Part shown: one piece after another, positions 12,901 through 26,200 of the stretch
How the letters are laid out: each line of letters opens with the position of its first letter
Numbering within the stretch: the stretch's first letter is position 1
NCBI RefSeq assembly: GCF_001640805.2
Contig: NC_066836.1
Location: forward strand, 2,986,071-3,050,070
Source of the DNA: Lates calcarifer
Lineage: Eukaryota; Chordata; Actinopteri; Centropomidae
Length of the DNA stretch: 64,000 nucleotides
Direction: 5' to 3'
Notes under the pieces: model-generated
What the model was told of the DNA's origin: nothing
The model's database searches: none
Seen by the model: only the letters and a program-made list of their open reading frames with translations
Program-made: the position numbers and the translations under genes

Positions 12901-15900
12901 GCTCAGGCAGAGTCTTATTGCGTAGCAGTTTTTATTGAGCCCCCTCCCGCAGTAAGGGGATTATTCAGTGTTTGGCCGACACATGGTGATCTCAGCACCT
13001 CCTGATTGGATTGCAATAATCCTTTTACACAGCCACAAAACCCTATTACTCTGGCATTAGAGAGTGAGAGAGAGGGTAGGGGGTAGAGGGTGGTGGGGGG
13101 CATCTGATGTAGGACAGTGTGTGTGTGTTCTATAGGACTGCATTAATTTCTATGTATTTCTATGTTCTTCTGTTCATGCTTTTTGTGTTATTGTGTCTGT
13201 ATGTTGTAAGTTTGTGTGTGTGTGTGTGTGTGTGTAGAACGTGAGTGTGTGAGTAGGTGTATCTTTATGTGTGTATATAGTAAGTGTGTAGCTGTGTGCT
13301 TGTTGTGTTTGATGTGTGTGAGTGTTGGCTTTGTGTGTGTGTGTGTGGGTGGACTGTGTTCTTGTGTATGTGACCTTTATGTGTGGATTGTGCTTTAGAT
13401 ATATGTGCATTTTCTTTATGTGTGTCGTCTGTGTGTGTGTGTGTGTGTGTGTCTCTTTTGAAGGATTCAGACCACCTGCTGTTGATAAGCGGCTGTGTGC
13501 AGGTACAGGGTCGCAGCTTGTGGCTTCCTGTTACATCATTGCTGCTTTTAGCTGCTCTGAAGCAAATGTAATAGAGAGCTGATACGACAACAAGGAATGG
13601 CTAGTGTTACAGCGTCTGTGTGTGTGTGTGTGTGTTGTGTAGGGTCTTGTATTCAGCCATACACAATGCAGCCCTGCTGTTCTACTCTGAGCCTGTTAAG
13701 CTCACTACCAGACTAACAAATAACAAGCCGGACCAGCTGCACACACAGACCCGTCCACATGCACATGTATGATAAAAATCACATAAATGCATTTGATCAG
13801 GACAGTTTCCCTTTATCTTCCAGCCGCCGGACGTCAAGCTGCGCTGCCTTCCATTTTTAACAAACTCCTCTCATTTTTAGCGGAAAGCCATTAGGCCTTT
13901 TTTGGAAGCTAATTCTGATTAAGATCAGCCCCATTTGTAACTGCCACCATAAATCATCACCAGAGCCATTTAAAGAACCACACCAGCTCATTTCGTTCCC
14001 TCATCCATTACAAACCATCGTACGTCCATATTTTGTGTGCGAGGGCCGCTGATTTCCAGGGCCGCTAAAAAACAAAGCTGCAGCATCAGATTAGAGCTAA
14101 CCTGTTAGCCTCAGCACTAACAACACACACGGCCCTTGCTGTGGTTTTATGTGCCAAGTTCATTTGCTGGCAGTTGATCAAAGTCACATTGGCTTCCTTA
14201 ATTATGAAGACTGTATGGTAAGTGATGGCCAAGCTGAAACTGGTCCTCATTTAAACAGAGCTACAACATGCATGTAGCAACATGTCCTGATGCAGTAAAC
14301 TCCACCCATCTGGTGCTTTAACCAGGTTAAAACACTCTTATCTTTGTTTTCCTCTTCACCTCAGTGGAGCACCAGACGAGCCAAAAGGGCCATTTGCCAA
14401 AGTTTAAAAGGTGATTGGCATTCACAGGAAAAAGCCCCAGTATCTACTTGGTCGACTTTTCTTTGACTGAGAAAATAACCTTTCATCTGGTGCTCCGCTG
14501 AGGTGCAAACGAGCAGCCTGCCAGACAGTTTATTAAAGCTGTTTAGTCAGTTAAAATCACAGGCTAGTATGTGAAATTTTGTGTTTGACAGATCAATTGA
14601 AACTCTCTTCCTTAAGAGGTGGAGTCTGTCCGTCAGCGGCTTCAGGCGACAAGCTTAACCAAAGATTAATACAAATACAGGGAACCCCGATAATGAACGT
14701 ATACCACGGTTAGAGACGTATAACCCTTTGCTTTATCTCCAGCTCTGTTTGCCTCACCTCCTCTCCTCTCTCTCTTCTCCTCGTCTCCTTCAGGCCTACA
14801 TGGAGGATCACCTGAAGAATAAGGACCGCCTGGAGAAGGAGTGGGAGGCGCTGTGTGCTTATCAGGCAGAACCCAACGCCTGCACCGTTGGCTTGAAGGA
14901 TGGCAACGCCAAGAAGAACCGCTCCACTGCTGTGGTGGCATGTAAGCAAAGATCGATTGATCAGCTGTTATGGTCATTAGTGGGCGAATTAGTGAACTGA
15001 TATTTCAAATGTACTGTTGCTGTCTGTCATATCCTCTGAGTGCTGTTTTACACCTGAAGACGTGTGTTTTTCGGTTATTTATTATCATGAAAAAGGCCGC
15101 AGAAGTTGGAAATCACCATGAGCATCTGCAGCTCCAAATCAAAATGATCTGCACGGTCCCCCGAAACTAGAACCACCATCAGGTTATCTTTGGATTCAAA
15201 GATAGATAACTTAATTACCCAACAGGAAATTAATACAACACAGATTCTGCTTATGGTGGAGGCCACATGCTCTGCATTTCAACATGGTTTACATATCTGC
15301 AAAAACTCAACGTGTGCTCGTGTGGGAAATTGAAAATTGGACAATGCGGTCTTCAATTAACGGTGCTGTAAATCAGCTGCGTAACGCGTCCTTAATGAGG
15401 TTCCTGGCACCGAACCAATGTTCAGCCGAGTTCAGTATGTAAAAGAAAGACAGCGTGATATTAAAGTGTGTCACCACCAAGTTGACTGTTTCACCTCCTG
15501 AGGTCAGTCCCTCAAACACGGTGGCATTACTCTCACCACCTCTCCACAACACTCCCCGTATATTCAGAGTCCGGCCTCTATTATCAGAAACCAGGAGCAG
15601 ATGCAGTGAGCAGAAGGGTTGTAAATTAGTTTTCTATTAAAGCTCTCCTGCACCGACCTCATCAATGATTAAAATTTCTAAGCTTCTGTGGAAATAGTCC
15701 ATCTAAAAAAGTGCTGTCCCATTCTCTCCACCGGGCCAGAGCTTAATGAAATCCAGGTTGTCAGCAGGGAAAGCAGTTTGTCAGGAATAAATTGTGTTTC
15801 CTATTTGAAGCACCACTGGCTTCTCCAAAAAGATTTTCAGAACTGTTTTGCCACTATCACTTGAGGCTTGAGAGGGCTGCTCGCACGAGTGAAATGTATA

Positions 15901-17535
15901 AACTAGGGAAATTTGTCACTCCAAAAATTTTCAGTGGACCAGGGGTGATGGAGGGTAGAGCTCCTCGAGGCTGAGAGAGACCAAACATGTCCTCCTGACC
16001 ATCCACTGTGTTAATCCAGTTCCTAGTCACCTATTTCAGCCCAATTAAACACCTATGGCAGATCTTGGACTGATGTGTCTCTACCACCTTCATCAAATGA
16101 GGGAATATGTTTTGGAAGAATGGTGTTCATCCCCCCAGTAGAGTCCAGAGACTTGTAGAATCAATGCCAAGGCACATTGAAGCTGTTCTTGCCCCCAACA
16201 CCTGATTATTTTGCTTTTTTTATTTTCCTTTAATTTGTCACCTGTCTGTATATGTATAGTGAATCCACTTGTTCCAATTCTTCTTTAACCTAGTTGATGT
16301 TTAAACTGAGTGAAAGATGGATTGTGCCTCATTTTCTTTTCCAAAAAAAAACCTGATTTCTGAAACACTTTGAGTTAAATCCTGTCAGTTTGATTAATGG
16401 TTGGCCAGACAAACACGAGTTTATAAAGACTGACCCACCCTGAGCTTCAGAGCTTCACCCTCATGACCGTGAAGTGTTGTGTGACTTTGATAGACGTTTC
16501 CTTCCAGACAGCGAAAGTCAGGGATCAACTGATCAAATCTCTGAGGAAAATCAAAGAACATCAGGATATTTCTCAATCAAATCCCCTGGTGGTTTTTAAT
16601 CTCTGAAATGAAACTAACTCTATCCTGAGCTGAAAACAACCTTGACAATCCACAAGGGAATAAACTCCTTAGGTCATGGAAAGACTCTTACTTAGTCGCT
16701 TGTTGAAATCTCCACCAAGGCAACAGAGAGAGCCTCATATGCTCAACACATCTGAAAAGAAATTTCTAATTACAACACGGCTACTGAGTACTTTCCTTCC
16801 TAAGACGAAATGCGATGAATTCCTCCATTTGTGTTCCAGATGATCACTCCAGAATCACCTTGAAGGTGGAGAACAGCCAAGGCAACTCTGATTACATCAA
16901 CGCCAGCCCGATCGTAAGTACCTCCTCTGCATTCTAACTCTGTGCTTCACTCCGCCACTATGCCGGGCTCCCACAGTCCCCACAGGGCGTCACAGGAACA
17001 AAGGCAGCCTACCGTTGTACAATATAAATTTTGATGGTAACGCTTACTTAGCTGCGGCAGCAGCAGCCCCACGCTAGTGTGTATGTTCTGCACCATGAAT
17101 ATTAATGATTGTTCTACAGAAAACACCCTGGGTGAGTATTCGCTCGGGGAAGGCGTGGGAAAGGACATGCGCACGGCTCTCTGTTCACTTCTCATTTGTG
17201 GAAAAAATTGATCTGTGGGGTCTTGGGAAATGATTGTTTTTGACCTTGGGTTATGCTAATTTGACACTAGTTTGTGTTTACTGTTACGGCACGCTCGACT
17301 CGCTGAGGCTTTTCCTCGGCTCGGTGAAGATTTAAGCAGCAAAACAGCCCATAGGAAGGAGACGGAGGGGGGAAGAAAGAGCCATGTGAATTCAGCGAGC
17401 GAGTGTATCAATTTGGAAACCAGTGTTGGAATAGTCGGTTTACGTTTCCCTCGAGGCAGATACAGTGGTATTCCATTAAAAGCAACAGAAACACTATGCA
17501 TTTCAAATCTGGGCGTCACACCAAGAAGCAGCTGA

Positions 17536-17573
<38 letters not shown>

Positions 17574-20500
17574 GAATCAAGACTATACAAGAACAAAAGA
17601 GAAACCGCGTCAAATGCTACAAACACAGAAATGCAAAAACCTGTACCCACACATGCACAGAGAAACACACACACATACTTAAAAACACACTTTCAGGCGA
17701 GCATGCACAGACACTGAAATATACACACTCACTAATACACACACAAGGACGCATGCTCACCCACGCTCACATAATTTACACACACACACACACACACAGA
17801 TGACATAGAACATACAGTGCAAACACCCACACAGACATGCACACACTCAAACATGAACACACATGTCAAGGCCTCATGTCGTGCATACATTCCCACCTCC
17901 ACACAGAAAAAGCAGCAATGAACATATGTGAACGTACAGCAGGTTATTTAAGGAACCTCCTCTGCTGACATTATCATTTCCCCCCAACCACCTTCACTTG
18001 CACTTTGACGGAAAGAAGACAAGCAAAGATAAAGATGTTTGTCAATAACAATATAATAATAAAACATTCTTACATCCTGTGAATATATTTCACTTTCCTT
18101 TGATTTTAAAACATCACAACCAAAAGAACATTCATGTTTTTGCCTGGTAATTGTGCAATGTTCCACGGTTTTTGTCCTTAATAAAGATTAATGATTTGTT
18201 AAAGTGATTAAATATCAATAACAGCAACTGTAAGAAGACAGTTCTATGCCACAATAAAGACGTCAAAGGAGTTTATTCAGACGCTGCAGATAAACAAGAC
18301 CTTGGTGACACCATATAAGGAAGTTTTAGCAAAATTTAATGTTACAGAATAATTCAGGATCAGGATCTTAACCCCTACACATTACTGGTTGTAGTCTAAT
18401 GTTCGCATTGTATCAAACAACACAATGCCGTCTCCTTCTACTGTTGAATTACACCACGTGACTTGGTTGCGATCCCCCGTGAGTCGGTTCTCTTCCTTAG
18501 ACCTCAGTCAGGTGCTGCCAACATCCCAGTAACCTGTGGATGATTTTCACAGTGGGTGATTCATAGTTTAGTGTGGACACAGTTACAGCATGTAGCCAAA
18601 CAGCACACACACACACATACAGACGAAGAAGGTGATTTGGAAGGTTGAGCAAAGCAAGAATCACTTTGCTGCCATTTGACTGAGGTCTTCAAAGCCCTAC
18701 AGCTGGGTAAAAAAATAACAAATCACAGGATGAACAGTTGTCAGTTAATCAACCAGATGTTGTTTCTTCTGCTAGCTCAAGTAAGGGTAATGTTAATTCG
18801 CTGAATTATACAATTAAAGCCGGGCAAAGCCGCCCTGAATGTTACTCACTCAGTTTCCCATTAAATATTTAAGTGGAACCAGCGGCTGGAGTTTGGACCA
18901 AACAGAAAGCTGTGGATGGTGTTTTAGATAATGATTTTGTTTAATGGGGTGAGGTCATTAGCTTCACGTTCAAGGATGGTCCATAGTTGGACCTGCTGCC
19001 ATTTTAGCTCTGAGTGGGTGAGTGAAGTAGGCGAGTCAAAGCTAAACCTAAAATGACGGCTGATACTGCAGAAGTACGGTACGGTAGTTGGGTTGGAAGC
19101 ATTTTTAGACCGACTATAATCTTTCCTCCAGTTTGAAAAACCAAAGTATCATCCAGTGACATCCCAGATGGTTCTGGATGCAGGTTCGATTCTTGTTGAC
19201 CCAATGACCCATAACCAAGCAACGTCCTGTTGAATCTTCTCCCGTTATGATAAACTATACCAACAAACACATCACCCAAAGTCCCACATGCACACATAAT
19301 CAGTCAGCCCGTCGCACAAACCGACCTACAAACAAAATCAATCACTCACTTTTTCAATCAAACACACACACACACAGTTAGACCCGGTAGTTTCCTCACA
19401 CACTCAACCCAAACACATACACACTTCCTAAGACAATCACTCATTTCCCACTCAATGCACCACATGCATGTACACTCATTTGGATGCATGTCAAAAGCTC
19501 ATATGAGTTGTTCTGGTTTGAACTGATAAATTACTTCTCATTTTTTAAACCAGAGTTTCTTCTCTCTATGATAAATTCCAAGGTTGTTGAGTCCACATTT
19601 ATTTTAAGCTCATGGAAAAGTGTAGATGAAATGTAATATTATTGAGCTTGACAAAAAATAATCAACAAAAGGTCTAACTTCTTGTTGCTTCTGAAGATTT
19701 TAGCTCAATTATGGGTTTTTATGAAAAAAATATCTGAGGTTAGTTCTTATTGAATCTCTGGAAAGATGAAAATGTGAGGTCCTCCTGTCTTAAAGGATCA
19801 ATACCTAAAATATTTTCTCACTCACTCTGAGGAGTGAGAGGTTCTGGGATCTCTGCTGCTGAGTTGTCTGCCTCCATCTCACTGTTTGAATGTGGTTTTG
19901 TTGCATTGGAAAACCTGAACAGGAAAGACACTCCTCAAACCCTGTCCTAATTACACTGGCCGATTCACAGACCTCACTGAGCAGGTTTCAGACGCACCTG
20001 GATTCATATCAGTGGACTTGAGGTGACTGGCTCTTCACCAAAACACAACACAATATACAAACTGACTGACAGGGTTACAAGAAGCTGTCTCAGACTTCAT
20101 GTCTGACAGTAACGTTATTTTATCTCTTAACATGTAGAATCAGAATTGCAGCTAATTCATGTTCCACAGTTTACTGCTCTGTCAGCAGTCACAAACACAC
20201 ACACACAAAAACCACTACACACACTGTCACCTTCACCCCCACTGAGGTGTCAGACTGTAGTAACAGCGGGCTCCATCATGAAGCTTCGTCAGACAGTTCA
20301 GAATGATCACACACACAGTCACACACACATAAACACACACTAACGAACACTCACAATTTGTTCCATCCTTCTCTATAGAGAAAAGACAAAAAACAATAGC
20401 AGGGATAATTACACTTGTCACGTCCTCTGGTTTAGTTCCTCATTAAGGAGGAGTGTGTGTGAGAGAAAGAGACAGTTGTCCTTTGTGACGTGTGTGTGTG

Positions 20501-23220
20501 TGTGTGTGTGAGTGTCATTAATAGCAGAGTTAAATAGTGACACTTTAAGATGTCAGGAAGCATTGTGTGTCTGCAGATATTGACAAGGAGACAGAGGATA
20601 AGAGATAAAAAGAGATGTCAAGTGTGCAGAGTCCTCCTGGTCTTTCTGCCTCTCTTTCCTTCTTTCCTCATCTGTTCGTCTTTGCAGTGTCCCTGCGTTC
20701 TCGTCCTCTCCTGAATCTTTTCTCCTCCTTTTCTTCTTCACCCTCCACCATCTCTCTCTTTCTAACCTTTTTCTGCTCCCACTCTCTTCCTTGTCTGTCT
20801 TGATTTCTCCATGTCAATTTATTTCTCCTTCGCTGCCCTTCCTGGTCTTTCTCTTTTAATTTCCCAGACCTTGTTTTCTTTCTTTCTGTACTTATTTATT
20901 TCTTTCTTGCATTCTCTCTTTTTTTATTTCTCAGGCCTTGTTTTCTTTCTTTCTTTCTTTATTTATTTCTTGCATTCTCTCTTTTTCTATTTCTCAGGCC
21001 TTGACACTCTGGGGGAGACGGGGAATATTTTGTTGCTTCTTTCAAAGCAGGTCAAGTTTTGATGAATATATAACCTCATGTTTGACTGGTACAGGCTCCT
21101 AAGAATTGATATTTTGTCACATTCAGTTCTGTAGCTTCACCTCTGAAAAACTGTACAAAAACAGAGAGAAAAAACCTTTTGCTTCTCTCAGAAATATATT
21201 CTTGGAAATTGAAAAACCTGCATTTCATGTAATATATCCACAAAAGTATACAGACACCCAAACACAAACACTGGAACTAGTACTTTACATGTTTTTCACC
21301 AGATGTTGGAGCCTGGCTGCAGGGATTTGCTCCCATTCAGCCACAGCATGGATGGGTTTGAGATCCGGGCTCTTTCGCACCAAACTGGGAAAACAATTTC
21401 TTTATGGTTCTGAAAGCACATGTTTGCTGTAGCAGTAGGATTTCAGCCACAACCTGAGACCAAAAGAAATCTATTTGGACAGGGTGTCCACATACTTTTG
21501 GCCTCTTGTAGTGCATGCACCCTCTGGCATTTCACCCTCAGAAGTCTTTAAAAGCATACTTCTGCCTCCAGCTATTCTTTGTCCATGATGCAGTTCTGGC
21601 TGTGGATGTTTTAATGAGGAAAACCGCCTGGTACCATGTCACCTTTTCTCTCTCTGAGTTGCTACATTTTAAGTTCATCAGAAGTGCATTATTGTTTGGC
21701 ATTCATAAAGAGAACAGAGGACCATTAAGGACAATTTTGTGTGCGGAAAAGCCCCAGAAATTATCTGTCTTCCCTCTGTAATTGCTTCCAGCTAAATTGG
21801 TCTTGCCAATTATTACATTTACCGTACAATTTGCATGGTAATAGGCAGGGGTGTCACTCACGTCCTCGCAAATTCACCTCACGTTCGTCTCCTGTCTTTT
21901 GCTCTCGACGCCTCCGCCATCCTTCTCTAATTTCCATGAAGTTAGGGAAGAAGTCTAAGTTACTTAAAACTCTCACCTCCTTCACCAAGAAGCTTTCAGT
22001 TGTGAATACAAGAGCTGTAAAACATGGTGTACACTGTCAACTTATACATAATTCAGCAGAAAGAGAGAGAGATGTCCTCCTCAAAGACCGTTCTGTAATG
22101 TGACAATCACAGGTTTAATCCTGGAGAAAATAAACGTGTTTATCACCTGTCATGAGTCCTATAAAGTCCCCTTGAGCAAGAGATTCTGTCCTTCTCTGCT
22201 CACTTAAAATGTCTTTAATGCAAATTGATTTTTTTACAAGGAGAAATAAACAGAGGGGGAATCGTCTGAGGTCATTTAGGAGAATGGTGGGGTTCTGCAA
22301 ACTGACGTGGACAAATGTAATGAGGTGGCACAGAAATGCTTGTGCAGCCGTGTTGTATTTGTTGGTTCCTGTATATCACGGCGCTGTGAGGTTCATAACA
22401 GGCCTCAGAGCATTAAATCATCGCTGCACCGCTGTATGCTGAGGTGAAGTGGTCCTCCTTGCCCACTCCGAGATTATTTCACTGGTATACATTTATTTAT
22501 GAGGCTGTTATTGGTTTGTTGCCCTCTCACTTCACATCGTACTTTAAGTTTTCCACAAACTCAACATGCAGCCACCTTTCACAGGACATACAGTGGTTTA
22601 ATTACCCATAAGTCACTGAGACTTTGAAAAGAAAACTTTCCAAAGCAAACATTTGTACTTAAAAAATTCCATTTAGAGATTTTCTAAAGTTTTGCATTTG
22701 AGGTCGCCTGACTTTGAATTTTCACTTCTATTAACTTTATCAAAGTTGAATGAGCTTTGTTACATCAACAGTTTGTGGTTTCAGCTTGAACTTCAACTTG
22801 AAATTTTCATTTGAATTAATTAACATAACAACATTAAAGTAACTTCTCTCTTTAATCCTGTAGAATGACTGAACTTAACAACATGAACGTTACACAATCA
22901 ACATTTCTAACCTTACGTCATCTCTTCTCCCTCTCCTCCTCTTTCCTCCCCCCTCAGATGGATCACGATCCCAGGAACCCAGCCTACATTGCCACTCAAG
23001 GCCCTCTGCCCTCCACAGTGGCAGATTTCTGGCAGGTAAAAACACACACACACACACACACATAAATGCACACAGTCACGAAATAAAAATCAATACACTC
23101 TCCTCGCTTAAACAAGAGTTAGCCGATTTTTATTAGTGCAGCAAGCCACACGGGAGAGCAGCCTGTTCTGTGGATGTCGTTATTAATCTCCGTCTCACCA
23201 TCATGCTCACTTCCCACAAC

Positions 23221-23272
<52 letters not shown>

Positions 23273-26200
23273 ACCACAACCAGTCAACAATGAGAGACAT
23301 TGTTAATGCAGGAGACAGCAAACACTTTTCCCACTGTCCCAAATATTAGATTGGGTTTGAATCTGAGACCAGGAGATCGATAAGTTATTCTGGCCAGTCG
23401 TGGTGTAGATGTGTGTGTCGAGGGGGGCAGAGGGGAGGGTGTGTGTGGTGTGTAGGAAGGAAAGGTCCCCTTGTCAAACACGCTGTGTCCGCTGCTGCAG
23501 GTTACCATGCAGGCTTGTATGTTCACTGCCTCTTCTCCTGTTACTGATTTAAAACGTGTTAAATGGAATTTCTCATAAATGATCTTTTTTATGTCTTTTC
23601 CAGCTTTGAAACACCAAAGCCACAGAATTCAAACATCTTCTTTTCATTCACAGAATAGAAGTTACATTACTTGTTCTAATTATTCAGTTACATTTACACT
23701 GTCTCCTCTCTGCTCTCTGATTGTTCATTGCTGAAACAAATATGTTGCAATTACATCAGTTTCTGCAGAGTGAGCCGATGAAATTGTGCTGTGTTGAGAG
23801 GCTCTCTGCGACCTGACACAGTGCCTATTAGCACCACACAATTAGTTATTTTTATTTATTTATACATTGCTGTATATGCTCAGCCAGCTTATACTGTAGT
23901 AAAACTGCAATCACTTACTCACTTATACATTATTCTTTGGGAAAGTAATTTACTATAGTAATTACTCAGCAGCAAAAGTACTGTGGAAATTACTGGTTAC
24001 TTTTCTTTGACGACTCAGCTGTCAGCTCTGTCAGAGGTCACCTTTAAACAAACCCTGCACAGGGATCTGCTGACCGTCCAGCAGCTAGCTCAGCCTCCAA
24101 GCTGCACACAGCTCTCCAGAACGTACACTTACCCCTGGCTAACGTTTGTAGGCTAGCAGAGAAACACACAAAATTAAAATAAAACTTTGGAAATACCTGG
24201 AGTTGCATTTCTCCTCTTTGACCAATCTGCCTGCTGAACACAGATATAACTGATATCTACCCCCCAGGAAGACAGTGAACAAACCAACCCCATATGTCCA
24301 TTTAAAAATGCTTCAAGTGGGAGCTGATAAAGGACCGAATTACAGTGTGCAACCTTAAGTAAAAAAGTAAAACTTCCCAGTAAATTTATGCCACAGGAAA
24401 TAACTAACATACTTCAGCAATACTCGAATTACAAACACACAAGCTGCTGTGGTGAAACTGGTTAGATTCATGTGATTGTGAAGAATAGCTGGTGGTGGTC
24501 GTGGGTTGGCGGTCTCCTCATGGGGAAGAGAGAATGAACTTTAACCTCATTACATCACCACCTCCCTCCTCCTTTCACCGCTAATCCCTCCTCTATAGAC
24601 ATTGTTCCTCTTTTAGAAATATTTTCCTCCTCCCTCAGTTTGAAGAAGGAGGCTTGTTTCCTTTCTCTCCCTCCGTTTTTTTCTCTCTACCTCTTTGTCC
24701 ACTAACCTGTACCCTACACACCCCCTCTTTTTAACCTACATATTTTTTACATAACAGAGGAAGAGGAGTCATATAAAAGGAAGAGGTCATCCTCATCATC
24801 ATCACAGCTGAACAGATCCTTTAAAGATTATGTCTGAAAACCTCAGACCTGAACTGCAGCTCATCATGGATTCAGCTCAGGTTCATTAAGTGGCTTCACA
24901 GGCCTCTGTACTCAGGGTGTGACCAGTCCTCGTGTTGTCTTGTGGCCCAGCGATTTAGCCAGTATTACTGTGTCTTATCTGGCCCCTTAATCTGGAGCTG
25001 CCAAGGTTATAACGCCACATATACCGCATTACACAACATCCTCCCCGTCAGGATTCTGCTGAGGTGCCCTTGGGCAAAATACTGAAGGCAACGGACTTCA
25101 CAATGTCCAGCCTCCAGAAGTCAAAAGATGGATCAGTGACATGAGAAGCAATGCAGAAAAGAGCAGGGTGTGCAGTTAACTTTTCCTGGATAAATAAGGG
25201 TTTAAATAAAATTAGCATTTTAACAAACCTCGAGTTTTATAAGGGGGAACTTGTCCTCCTAGCACCAGCAGAGTTCTCACCCTGTCAGCTAAAGCAAATT
25301 AACACCATTTCTCAAAAAAGTGCACCGTCACATCTTTAGATGCATGAGACCAATCAGTGAAGCAGTGGGGGCTGAGAGGAGCAGTAATTCAAAACCCGTC
25401 GCAATTAACGTCAGTTAAATCTCTGTCAAGGTGTGGCAGCACTCCTGACTCAACGGCAGGTGTAGCCATCTTGATTATCTAACGCGATGATGTGGGAGCG
25501 GTATTGTTTTATGGCTTCCATTAACGGCTGACTGTTACGTCTGATCAGAGCCGAATGGATCTCCAGAGCCGGCCCACCCTCCGGCTGTGAGAATATCACT
25601 GCCAGCAGGAAAAATACGACCGTGCGCCCGGTCTCCGCTGTGGAATGACCCAGCTGGGGGAGGGAACAGCCTCGACAGCAATTACTTTTCATGCCACAGC
25701 GCTTGACTTCCTTGCAGTTACTTACCAAAGTTTGAAACACAGTAAACATGTTCTTAAGTGTTTGGTTTCAAACTTAGATTTCATTTTCCCTCCCACCCCC
25801 AAAACAGACACATCTACCCTTCCAAAATGCTAGAGAGCAAAAAATTTTAACTAATTATGGACCAATATCCAAGTGAGTGGGTGAGTGAGGACACATGTCA
25901 CAGTTCCTGTTGGCAGATTTTGGGAAGTGTTGACAGCTTTGTATGAGATCTTGTTCCAAATCGAGCTCTCCACCACTTCAAGAACGTGACTCCTACTTTT
26001 AGGAAATGGCTGAGTGCTTGACATTTTAACAAACTTTGAAAGTTTTCAAAGAACATAAAGTAACATGTATGTCAGCTCTTTTAAAGATGTATAATATGTA
26101 ATAGCAGCCAGAACAAAGTCAGTGAAGCAGCCTTGATAAGCATCTCTGAAAGCTAAAATAAAACATCCTGCTATTTAATTAAATAAACAGGCTTGTTTCG

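Larger units (their letters stand above)
6995..14793 (+). other. ptprn2: ptprn2 intron, 7.8 kb
   Basis: GT-AG intron. It holds (CT)n tracts at 8107-8125 and 8411-8448, and a pyrimidine-rich stretch at about 10620-10930. A LINE-like tail is at 12502-12595, a TG-rich block at 13110-13460 and an inverted repeat at 14357-14505. Complex stretches at about 11190-11470 and 13820-14060 look unlike neutral intron. No gene was seen. Confidence 0.8.
16914..22957 (+). other. ptprn2: ptprn2 intron, 6.0 kb
   Basis: GT-AG intron. It contains a (GT)n(GA)n run at 17535-17572, a CA-rich stretch at about 17645-17880, (GT)n at 20490-20510, a tandem pyrimidine repeat at 20869-21003 and a Tc1-derived element at about 21229-21515. 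No exon was found. Confidence 0.8.

Noticed and set aside
23225..23268. CRISPR-like array of short repeats
   Set aside because: It is a pure CA microsatellite with no spacers, in a vertebrate genome.
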